Source: Paraburkholderia lycopersici
GTDB taxonomy: Bacteria > Pseudomonadota > Gammaproteobacteria > Burkholderiales > Burkholderiaceae
DNA: 64,000 nt
Direction: 5' to 3'
NCBI RefSeq assembly: GCF_900096975.1
Contig: NZ_FMYQ01000005.1
Span: forward strand, 186,001 to 250,000
Part shown: positions 29,213 to 39,389 of the stretch, one piece after another
Layout: the number at the start of each line of letters is the position of its first letter
How positions within the stretch are numbered: position 1 is the stretch's first letter
Notes under the pieces: generated by a model
The model's input: the letters and a program-made list of their open reading frames with translations, nothing else
Databases searched by the model: none
Told to the model about the DNA's origin: nothing
Made by a program: the position numbers and the translations under genes

Positions 29213-29278
29213 TCTCGCCTTCGCAACATCGACGCGTCCCCGTTCTCTTTCAGACTCCGCCAAGATAAGGATAGAACC

Positions 29279-30241
29279 ATGATTACGTTCACCCACGCGA
29301 ACCGCACCCGGCGTCTGGCACCCGCGCTCGCGCGCCTCGCGGGCGGGCTCGCGCTCGCGCTGGGCGCGGCGCTCGGCGGCGCAAGCGCCGCGCTGGCCGC
29401 GCAGGCAAGCAGCGCCACGATTCCCGTGGTCGCGGCGGAAAACTTCTACGGCGACGTCGTCAAGCAGATCGGCGGCAGCCACGTGGACGTGACCAGCATC
29501 CTGAGCAACCCGGACCAGGACCCGCACCTCTTCGAGGCAAGCCCGAAGACGGCCCGTGCGCTCCAGAGCGCGCGCCTCGTGGTCTACAACGGCGCCGATT
29601 ACGATCCGTGGATGACGAAGCTGCTCGGCGCCACGCAGGGAGGAAAGAACGGCGGCGCGCGCGCGACGATCATCGCGGCCGATCTCATCGGGAAGAAGGC
29701 GGGCGACAACCCGCACCTCTGGTACGACCCGAAGACCATGCCCGCCGTCGCGCGCGCCATAAGCGCCGCACTCGGCGCGGCGGACCCGGCGCACAAGAGC
29801 GTGTACGATGCCAACCTGGCGGCGTTCCTCGCTTCGCTGCAACCGGTCGACGCAAAGGTCGCGGCACTGCGCACGCGCTACCACGGCCAGCCCGTCACGG
29901 CCACGGAGCCGGTGTTCGGCTACATGTCGGATGCGATTGGCCTCGACATGCGCAACCAGCGCTTCCAGCTCGCCGCGATGAACGACACCGAGGCGAGCGC
30001 TTCGGACATCGCGGCGTTCGAGCGCGACCTGCGCGAGCGACGCGTGCGCGTGCTGATCTACAACAGCCAGGCGACCGAAGCCCTCACGCGGCGCATGCTG
30101 GCGCTGGCGCAGCAGTCGAAGGTGCCGTCGGTGAGCGTGACCGAAACGCAGCCGTCCGGCGTGAACTTCCAGCAATGGATGCTTGCGCAGCTCGACGCGC
30201 TCGACAAGGCGCTCGCAGCGGGAACGCCGGCGCAACACTAA
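29279..30241 (+). CDS. Metal (zinc or manganese) ABC transporter substrate-binding protein
   Basis: A 320-residue cluster A-I metal-binding periplasmic protein. A signal peptide ends near ALAA-Q (about residue 41). Candidate metal ligands are histidines in QDPHLFEAS and DNPHLWYDP and a glutamate in TATEPVFGYMSD; ZnuA proteins usually have a histidine at this third position. It lacks the His-rich loop of typical ZnuA. Zinc is the default annotation, but the H/H/E pattern resembles manganese binders. It is followed 26 bases later by the ATPase gene. Confidence 0.9.
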   Translation: MITFTHANRTRRLAPALARLAGGLALALGAALGGASAALAAQASSATIPVVAAENFYGDVVKQIGGSHVDVTSILSNPDQDPHLFEASPKTARALQSARLVVYNGADYDPWMTKLLGATQGGKNGGARATIIAADLIGKKAGDNPHLWYDPKTMPAVARAISAALGAADPAHKSVYDANLAAFLASLQPVDAKVAALRTRYHGQPVTATEPVFGYMSDAIGLDMRNQRFQLAAMNDTEASASDIAAFERDLRERRVRVLIYNSQATEALTRRMLALAQQSKVPSVSVTETQPSGVNFQQWMLAQLDALDKALAAGTPAQH

Positions 30242-30267
30242 CCGTATATTCAGCAAGGACACACGCC

Positions 30268-31227
30268 ATGACAGGGGCCGGCCCCTCGCCCAACCGTCGC
30301 GAATCACCCGCCGCGTCGCCGCGGCACGACGCGCAGGGTGCCCAGCACGCGCCGACGCCCGTGCTCACGCTCGCGGGCGTGACGCTCGCGCTCGGCGAAC
30401 GCACGATCCTGCGCGACGCGAACTTCGCGGTGAACCAGGGCGAATTCATCGGTGTGCTGGGGCCGAACGGCGCGGGCAAGACCACGCTCATGCGCGCGAT
30501 TCTCGGGCTCGTGCCGGCCACGCGCGGCGTGATCCGGGTGCTGGGCGAGCCGGTCGCGCGCGGCAACGCGAAGATCGGCTACATGCCGCAAACGCGCGCC
30601 GCGCTGGCGAGCCGGCGCGTGCGCGGCCGCGACTTCGTGGCGATGGCCGCCGACGGCCATCGCTGGGGCCTGCCGCGCGCCGACGCCGCCACGCGCGCCG
30701 ACGTCGCGCGCGTGCTTGATCTCGTGGGCGCGAGCGCGCTTGCGGATCGCCCGCTCCCGGAGCTTTCCGGCGGCGAGCGCCAGCGCCTGCTGCTCGCGCA
30801 GTGCCTGCTCGGCGACCCGAAGCTGCTGCTGCTCGATGAGCCGCTCATCAGCCTCGACCCGAATCATCAGCGTGGCGTGGTCGAACTCGTGCGCCGGGTG
30901 CAGCGCGAACTCGGCATCGCCGTGCTGTTCTCCGCGCACGAGCTCAATCCGCTGCTCAATGCGCTCGACCGCGTGCTCTATCTCGGCAACGGCGTGGCCG
31001 CGCTCGGCGGCGTCGACGAAGTCATCACCGCGCCCGTGCTTTCGCGCCTCTATGGCTCGCCCATCGAGGTCATGCGCATGAAGGGCCGCATCTTCGTGAT
31101 GTCGGGCGACGTGGAAGTCGAAAAGCACGACCACGAGCATGAGCACGATCACGGCGGCCACGACCACGACCACGGACAGGATCGCGGCGGCAACGACAAC
31201 GCACACGGCCACACGCACGATGCTTGA
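30268..31227 (+). CDS. Metal ABC transporter ATP-binding protein with His-rich tail
   Basis: A 319-residue ABC ATPase of the ZnuC/MntB type. Walker A is GPNGAGKTT, the signature is LSGGERQRLLLAQ and Walker B is LLLLDEPLISLD. The C-terminus carries a tail of roughly 33 residues with 11 histidines alternating with Asp, Glu and Gly, which probably binds zinc or another metal in the cytoplasm. The ATG at 30268 was chosen since upstream sequence is antisense-like and overlaps the binding-protein gene. The last eight bases overlap the permease gene. Confidence 0.93.
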   Translation: MTGAGPSPNRRESPAASPRHDAQGAQHAPTPVLTLAGVTLALGERTILRDANFAVNQGEFIGVLGPNGAGKTTLMRAILGLVPATRGVIRVLGEPVARGNAKIGYMPQTRAALASRRVRGRDFVAMAADGHRWGLPRADAATRADVARVLDLVGASALADRPLPELSGGERQRLLLAQCLLGDPKLLLLDEPLISLDPNHQRGVVELVRRVQRELGIAVLFSAHELNPLLNALDRVLYLGNGVAALGGVDEVITAPVLSRLYGSPIEVMRMKGRIFVMSGDVEVEKHDHEHEHDHGGHDHDHGQDRGGNDNAHGHTHDA

Positions 31228-32002
31228 ATACGATTTCATGGTGAACGCCTTCGCGGCGTCGGGCATCGTCGCGGTGCTCGCGGGCGTGGTGGGCTATTTC
31301 CTCGTCATGCGCGGACAGACCTTCGCGGGCCACGCACTCTCGCACGTGGGCTTCACGGGCGCAACGGGCGCCGTGCTGCTCGGCATCTCGCCAATGTGGG
31401 GCATGGTGGGCTTCACGCTTGCCGCGGGCGTATCGATGGGCGCGCTCGGCGAAAAACTCGCGGGCCGCGACGTGGCGATCGGCGTGATCCTTTCGCTCGC
31501 GCTCGGCTTCGGCCTCCTGTTCCTGCACTTCTTCACGTCGTATGCGACGCAGGTCACGGCGCTCCTGTTCGGCAACGTGCTCGGCGTGAGCCGCGAGACG
31601 CTCGGCGTGCTCGCCGCGCTCGCGGTTGCGAGCCTGGCGGCGCTGGCCGCCATCATGCGACCGCTGCTGTTCGCCTCGCTGCAGCCCGAACTCGCCGAAG
31701 CGAAAGGTGTGTCGCTACGCACGGTTTCGATGCTGTTCCTCGCCATCGCCGCGCTCGCGGTGGCCGCGTGCACGCAGATCGTCGGCGTGCTGCTCGTCTT
31801 CACGCTGATGGTCGGCCCGGCCGCCGCCGCGCAGAATCTCACCACGCGCCTTTCGACCGGCCTCGTGCTCGCGGCGCTGCTCGCCCTCGTGCAGGCGTGG
31901 CTTGGCGTCACGCTCGCCTTCTACACCGACTGGCCGACCAGCTTCTGGATCACCGCGCTCGCCGCGCTCGTCTACGGCGCGAGTTTGACCGGACGGCGCT
32001 GA
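31220..32002 (+). CDS. Metal ABC transporter permease
   Basis: A 260-residue inner-membrane permease of the ABC-3 (ZnuB/MntC) family with about seven to eight transmembrane helices. The conserved RGQTFAGHALSHVGFTGA stretch occurs near the N-terminus, and CTQIVGVLLVFTLMVGPAAAA forms the core helix with the coupling loop. The start at 31220 lies inside the end of the ATPase gene (8-base overlap), indicating translational coupling. Last gene of the three-gene metal uptake operon, followed by a strong terminator. Confidence 0.94.
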   Translation: MLEYDFMVNAFAASGIVAVLAGVVGYFLVMRGQTFAGHALSHVGFTGATGAVLLGISPMWGMVGFTLAAGVSMGALGEKLAGRDVAIGVILSLALGFGLLFLHFFTSYATQVTALLFGNVLGVSRETLGVLAALAVASLAALAAIMRPLLFASLQPELAEAKGVSLRTVSMLFLAIAALAVAACTQIVGVLLVFTLMVGPAAAAQNLTTRLSTGLVLAALLALVQAWLGVTLAFYTDWPTSFWITALAALVYGASLTGRR

Positions 32003-32020
32003 CACGTTGCGTGCGCATGG

Positions 32021-32059
32021 AAAAAGGCGTTGCCCCTCGCGGTGGCAACGCCTTTTTTT
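32021..32059. terminator. Bidirectional terminator between metal transporter and fghA
   Basis: A 14-bp inverted repeat (32021-32034 with 32044-32057) flanks a 9-base loop, with A5 on the left and T7 on the right. It serves the metal transporter operon on plus and the formaldehyde operon on minus. Confidence 0.92.
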
Positions 32060-32078
32060 CGCCCTTGCGAGGCGCCCG

Positions 32079-32933
32079 CTACTTCAGCAGGATCCGCGCG
32101 TGATGCGCGAGGTGATCCTCGACGAACGTCTGGATGAAGAAGTACCCGTGATCGTAGCCGTCGTGGCGGCGCAGCGTGAGCGGCTGCCCCGCCGCCTTGC
32201 AGGCTGCTTCGAATACATCCGGATTCAACTGGTTCGGCAGGAACGGATCGGCCGTGCCTTGATCGACGAGAATGCCTTCTTCGAACTTGCGCGCCGCGCG
32301 GCCGACGAGCTCGCTGGCGTCGTACTGCTTCCACGCTTCGCGGTCGTCGCCGAGATAGCCGCTGAACGCTTTTTCGCCCCACGGGCAGCGCGTGGGCGCC
32401 GCGATCGGCGCGAACGCCGACACCGAGCGATAAATCTCCGGGTTGCGCAGCGCAAGCACCAACGCGCCGTGCCCGCCCATCGAATGCCCGAAGATGCCGA
32501 GGCGCGCGCCATCGACGGGCAGATTCGCCGTCACCGCCTCGCGCAATTCGTCGCGCACGTACGAGTACATGCCCCAGTGCTTCGACCACGGCTCGCGCGT
32601 GGCGTCGAGATAGAAGCCCGCGCCCACGCCGAAGTCCCACGCATCGGCCTCGCCCGGCAGGTTCGCGCCGCGCGGGCTCGTGTCCGGCGCGATCAGCGCG
32701 ATGCCGTGCTGCGCGGCAAAGCGTTGCGCGCCCGCCTTGATCGGGAACGTCTCCTCGGTGCAGGTCAAACCCGCGAGATAGAAGAGGCCCGGCACGCCGG
32801 CACCGCCGGTGCCACCGGCCTGCGGCGGCAGATACACCGAAAAGCGCATCGGCAGGCCGATCGTTTCCGGATCGTGCCTGTAGATGCGTTGCACGCCGTC
32901 ATGACAGGCGTGCTCTTCGAGCAGGGTCAGCAT
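32079..32933 (-). CDS. fghA: S-formylglutathione hydrolase
   Basis: A 284-residue serine hydrolase that splits S-formylglutathione into formate and glutathione, the last step of glutathione-dependent formaldehyde oxidation. The esterase-D motif is GHSMGGHGALV with the nucleophile serine, the charge-relay aspartate lies in VDQGTADPFLP and the histidine in HDGYDHGYFF. The N-terminal FYLAGLTCTEETF motif is also typical. It follows the class III alcohol dehydrogenase gene after 13 bases in the same operon. Confidence 0.96.
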   Translation of the reverse strand: MLTLLEEHACHDGVQRIYRHDPETIGLPMRFSVYLPPQAGGTGGAGVPGLFYLAGLTCTEETFPIKAGAQRFAAQHGIALIAPDTSPRGANLPGEADAWDFGVGAGFYLDATREPWSKHWGMYSYVRDELREAVTANLPVDGARLGIFGHSMGGHGALVLALRNPEIYRSVSAFAPIAAPTRCPWGEKAFSGYLGDDREAWKQYDASELVGRAARKFEEGILVDQGTADPFLPNQLNPDVFEAACKAAGQPLTLRRHDGYDHGYFFIQTFVEDHLAHHARILLK

Positions 32934-32946
32934 CGCGCGCCTCCGT

Positions 32947-35605
<2,659 letters not shown>

Positions 35606-36201
35606 GGGAAACGGTGCGCGAGGCAGGAAGAAGGGAAAGCGCCATCATACCGGCGCAGGGCGCAGCGAGATAAGCGACGCGAAGATCGCATCCGGCAGCG
35701 CTTTCGAACCCGCCGCGAACCCGCACGCAACCCCGCCGATTTCCCTGCGAAAACGTGCTTTCGCGGGTAAACCCGGTGGAGGTTCGCGCAATGTCGAATG
35801 GCTCACATTCCGCATTCGAAATAGAGATCATAACGGCGCGGCCATATGCGGCATGGCCCGCCGCGCATTTTCGGCCTGCGCCGACGATGTGCGCGTCCAT
35901 GCCGTCGCCGCCGTTTCGCCGCGGGGTTCACACGCCCTCCCTGTTACGCAAGGGCCTTCGAAGCCGGGAAACAAGGGGCTTCGCGCGTTGCGCCGCCGCA
36001 TGTGCGTGGCGAGGCGGCACGCCCCGAAGCCGCCGCGCGCATACCGATCGCGCCGATTGCACCCTTATGTCGCCCCTGCGGCGGCGCGAGCGCATATCGT
36101 CCCCGGAAAGCACGGAATAGTCCCCAGCGGTCTTGTTGCATGTTTTCGTACCGCATACCTTGGAGGCCATATCCTTGAACAGAGAGACGGAGACAGACGA
36201 C
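35606..36201. other. Divergent intergenic region between FGGY kinase and NCS2 permease genes
   Basis: This 596-base gap is the longest without an accepted gene. On its left edge, minus strand, TTATCT and TATGAT (35673-35644, 18-base spacer) form a fair kinase promoter with a short leader. Several short frames cross the region, but none has a credible start, motif or neighbour-like codon use. The region around 35800-35860 is locally AT-richer. No terminator, RNA gene or repeat was recognised. Confidence 0.45.
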
Positions 36202-37656
36202 ATGCAAGCCAAGGGCATTGAGGACCAGGCCGCCCAGCGGTCCGGCCAGAAGCAGGTCCATCCCTGCGACGAGCGCCTGCCGTTCGGCCAGTTGCTGACA
36301 CTCGGCATCCAGCACGTGCTCGTGATGTATGCAGGCGCGGTCGCCGTGCCGCTCATCATCGGCGGCGCCATCGGGTTGCCGAAGGACCAGATCGCCTTCC
36401 TCATCAGCGCCGATCTTTTCGCCTGCGGCATCGCCACGCTGATCCAGACGCTCGGCCTGTGGATCTTCGGCATCCGCCTGCCCGTCATCATGGGCTGCAC
36501 GTTCGCCTCGGTCGGCCCGATGATCGCCATCGGCACCAACCCCTCGCTCGGCATTCTCGACATTTTCGGCTCGACCATCGCCGCGGGCGCGATCGGCATT
36601 TTGATCGCGCCGATGATCGGCAAGCTGCTGCGCTTCTTCCCGCCCGTCGTGGTCGGCACCGTGATCGCCGTGATCGGCCTCTCGCTCATGGAAGTGGGCA
36701 TCAACTGGGCCGCGGGCGGCGTCGGCAATCCCGACTACGGCAACCCCGTCTATCTCGGCCTGTCGCTGCTCGTGCTGATGCTGATCCTGCTCATCAACAA
36801 GTTCGGGCGCGGCTTCATCGCCAATATCTCGGTGCTGCTCGGCATCGTCGCGGGCTTCGCGATCGCCCTCGCGCTCGGGCGCGTGAATCTCGCCGGCATG
36901 GCGAGCGCGCCGTGGGTCGGCTTCGTCATGCCGTTCCACTTCGGCGTGCCGAAGTTCCACATCCTTCCGATCGCGACGATGGTGATCGTGATGTTCGTGA
37001 CCTTCATCGAATCGACGGGGATGTTCCTCGCCGTGGGCGACATGGTCGATCGCCCCGTCGATCAGGCGACGCTCGTGCGCGGCCTGCGCGTAGACGGTCT
37101 CGGCACGATGATCGGCGGCATTTTCAACTCGTTTCCGCATACGTCGTTTTCGCAGAACGTCGGCTTGATCGGCGTGACGGGCGTGAAGAGCCGCTATGTA
37201 TGCGCGATGGGCGGCGTGATTCTCGTGCTGCTCGGCCTCTTTCCGAAGATGGCGCAGATGGTCGCCTCGGTGCCGGCGTTCGTGCTGGGCGGCGCGGGCA
37301 TCGTGATGTTCGGCATGGTGGCGGCGAACGGCATCAAGGTGCTCTCGCGCGTGGACTTCGTGAAGAACCAGCACAACCTGTTCATCGTCGCCGTGAGCGT
37401 GGGATTCGGCCTCGTGCCGGTGGTGTCGCCGCACTTCTTCGCGAAGCTTCCGCCCGCGCTTTCGCCGCTGCTCCATAGCGGCATCCTGCTCGCTTCGGTG
37501 TCGGCCGTGGTGCTGAACCTGATCTTCAACGGGGCGAAGAGCGAGAAGGCCGCCGAGCGCGCCATCCGCCGCGCCGGGCACGATCTCGAAGGCCGCCGCG
37601 ATACGCAGCAGGCGCCGGATACGGGCCACGAAATGCCGCGCTCCGCGGCGCACTGA
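36202..37656 (+). CDS. NCS2 family purine permease (uric acid/xanthine type)
   Basis: A 484-residue nucleobase:cation symporter-2 protein with about 12 to 14 transmembrane segments. The NAT signature is SFSQNVGLIGVTGVKSR, with QN before the glycine as in bacterial xanthine and uric acid carriers; uracil carriers usually have EN. The helix 8 stretch MFVTFIESTGMFLAVGDMV supplies the conserved acidic residue. The ATG at 36202 gives the expected N-terminus; an upstream frame adds 23 residues without support. It stands alone and ends at a terminator. UacT-like uric acid transport is my best guess. Confidence 0.88.
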   Translation: MQAKGIEDQAAQRSGQKQVHPCDERLPFGQLLTLGIQHVLVMYAGAVAVPLIIGGAIGLPKDQIAFLISADLFACGIATLIQTLGLWIFGIRLPVIMGCTFASVGPMIAIGTNPSLGILDIFGSTIAAGAIGILIAPMIGKLLRFFPPVVVGTVIAVIGLSLMEVGINWAAGGVGNPDYGNPVYLGLSLLVLMLILLINKFGRGFIANISVLLGIVAGFAIALALGRVNLAGMASAPWVGFVMPFHFGVPKFHILPIATMVIVMFVTFIESTGMFLAVGDMVDRPVDQATLVRGLRVDGLGTMIGGIFNSFPHTSFSQNVGLIGVTGVKSRYVCAMGGVILVLLGLFPKMAQMVASVPAFVLGGAGIVMFGMVAANGIKVLSRVDFVKNQHNLFIVAVSVGFGLVPVVSPHFFAKLPPALSPLLHSGILLASVSAVVLNLIFNGAKSEKAAERAIRRAGHDLEGRRDTQQAPDTGHEMPRSAAH

Positions 37657-37746
37657 GTCGAACGTACCGGGTACGAACGAATTGCGTTGACGCGAGAGGT
37701 TCCCCGCTCGCCGGCGTCTCGTGCGGGCGGGGTCTTTTGCTGGTTC

Positions 37747-37777
37747 GGCGCCATGGGAAACCGTGGCGCCTTTTTTT
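37747..37777 (+). terminator. Terminator of the NCS2 permease gene
   Basis: GGCGCCA pairs with TGGCGCC, with an inner extension closing a GAAA-type loop (37747-37770), followed by seven T. Its core is a near-perfect inverted copy of the opposing terminator at 37791-37820. Confidence 0.88.
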
Positions 37778-37790
37778 GACGTTCGCGCGC

Positions 37791-37820
37791 AAAAAAAAAA
37801 CGCCACGGTTTCCCGTGGCG
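37791..37820 (-). terminator. Terminator of the RND efflux operon
   Basis: An 8-bp stem (37801-37808 with 37813-37820) with a four-base loop is followed on the minus strand by ten T (37800-37791). T5 on the other side could also serve plus-strand transcripts. It lies 29 bases after the outer-membrane factor gene. Confidence 0.9.
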
Positions 37821-37849
37821 TTTTTGCGTTCAAGCCGCTGCGAAGCGCG

Positions 37850-39388
37850 TCACCCGGCCGTCGCAGCCGAAGCCGCGACGGGCGCGCTGGCCGCGCCGTA
37901 GTCGACCGGCGCATCGGCCGGACGCGGCGTCTCGCCCGCGTGCTCGATCCAGCCGCCGCCGAGCGCACGGTACAGATCGACGAGGTTGGTCAGGCGCGCG
38001 AGCCGCGCCGTGATCAGCGTCTGCTGCGCCGTATAGAGGCTGGTTTGCGCGGTGAGGACCGGCAGATAGCTGTCCACGCCGTTCCTGTAGCGCAGCTCCG
38101 AGAGCGAAAGCGAGCGCTGGTTCGCGAACGTGTTGCGCTCGAGCGCCGTGATCTGCTGATCGTACGTGCCGCGCGCGGCCAGGCCGTCGGCCACTTCGCG
38201 GAACGCCGACTGGATCGACTTCTCGTAGTTGGCGATCTCGATGCGCTTCTCGACGTTCGCGAGTTGCAGGTTCGCGATATTCGAGCCGCCTTCGAAGATC
38301 GGCAGCGTGATTTGCGGCACGAAACTCCATGCCGCCGTGCCCGCCTTGAAGAGCCCGCCAAGCGTGAGGCTTTCGGTGCCGAACGCCGCCGTGAGCGAGA
38401 TCTTCGGGAAAAACGCCGCGCGCGCGGCGCCGATGTTGGCGTTCGCCGCAAGCAGCGTCTGCTCCGCTTCCATGATGTCCGGACGCCGCGCGAGCAGGTC
38501 CGAAGGCAGCCCTGCCGGAATGTCGGTGAGCAAGGCCTGGCCGTCGAGCGGCAAGCCTTGCGGCAGGTCGTCCGGCAGCGGCTCGCCGATCAGCAGCACG
38601 AGCGCGTTCTCGGCCTGCGCGCGAGCGCGCAGTTGCGCCTGCAGGTTGGCCTGCGCCTGCTCGACGACGCTCTGCGCCTGGCGCAGATCGAGTTCGGTGC
38701 CGGTGCCGGTATCGAACTGCGCCTTCGTGATGTTGTACGAGTCCTGCGCCGTCTTGAGCGTTTCCTGCGTGACCTTCAGCAGGTCGTCGTCGGAGAGCAT
38801 CGTCAGGTACTGGTCGGCGACTTCCGAAACCAGCGTGATTTCCGCCGCCTTGCGCGCATACGCCGTGGAGAGGTACTGCGCCAGCGCCTGGTCCTTCAGG
38901 CTGCGGATGCGCCCCCAGAAGTCGATTTCCCACGACGCCTGCAGGCCCACGTTGTACACGCTGTACGGATTGTTCGGCGCGGTCTGCAGGTTCCTCGGCA
39001 CGCGCGTGCGCGAGTCCGTGGCCACGCCGTCGATGGCCGGGAACAGTTCGGCGCGCGTGATCTGATACTGCGCGCGCGCCGCCTCGACGTTGAGCACCGA
39101 AACACGCAGATCGCGGTTGTTCTTCAGCGCGATCTCAACGAGCTGCTGCAGACGCGGATCGACGAAGAACTCGCGCCAGCCAATGTCGGTCGCCGTGGCG
39201 CCGTTGGCGCTGCGGCCAACCCCGCCGCTCTCGCCCGTCGCGCCGGGCTGCGTCGCGTAGACGCCGCCCTGCGGGAAGGTCTGGGACACCGGCGCCTCGG
39301 GCCGGTGGTACCACGGCTCCATCGTGCAACCCGCGAGGACGGCGGCGGCCGCGGCGGCGGCCACTGCAATTACGGATAGTTTATGCAT
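37850..39388 (-). CDS. RND efflux outer-membrane factor lipoprotein (OprM/OpcM type)
   Basis: A 512-residue TolC-like outer-membrane channel of the NodT/OprM family. The lipobox VLAGC places the acylated cysteine at C21, followed by TMEPWYHRPEAPVSQTFP. Two repeated OEP domains follow, with the typical ALKNNRDLRVSVLNVEAARAQY and AANANIGAARAAFFPKISLT. The start at 39388 is one base after the stop of the pump gene (TGAGATG arrangement), so the genes are coupled. It forms the exit duct for the tripartite pump. Confidence 0.95.
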   Translation of the reverse strand: MHKLSVIAVAAAAAAAVLAGCTMEPWYHRPEAPVSQTFPQGGVYATQPGATGESGGVGRSANGATATDIGWREFFVDPRLQQLVEIALKNNRDLRVSVLNVEAARAQYQITRAELFPAIDGVATDSRTRVPRNLQTAPNNPYSVYNVGLQASWEIDFWGRIRSLKDQALAQYLSTAYARKAAEITLVSEVADQYLTMLSDDDLLKVTQETLKTAQDSYNITKAQFDTGTGTELDLRQAQSVVEQAQANLQAQLRARAQAENALVLLIGEPLPDDLPQGLPLDGQALLTDIPAGLPSDLLARRPDIMEAEQTLLAANANIGAARAAFFPKISLTAAFGTESLTLGGLFKAGTAAWSFVPQITLPIFEGGSNIANLQLANVEKRIEIANYEKSIQSAFREVADGLAARGTYDQQITALERNTFANQRSLSLSELRYRNGVDSYLPVLTAQTSLYTAQQTLITARLARLTNLVDLYRALGGGWIEHAGETPRPADAPVDYGAASAPVAASAATAG

Positions 39389-39389
39389 C

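Larger units (their letters stand above)
28943..29278. other. Divergent intergenic region between polyol operon and metal transporter operon
   Basis: This 336-base gap holds the polyol operon promoter and operator on its left (29028-29082) and a Fur/Zur-type inverted repeat before the metal transporter on its right (29198-29212). No coding potential is evident between them. Confidence 0.65.
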
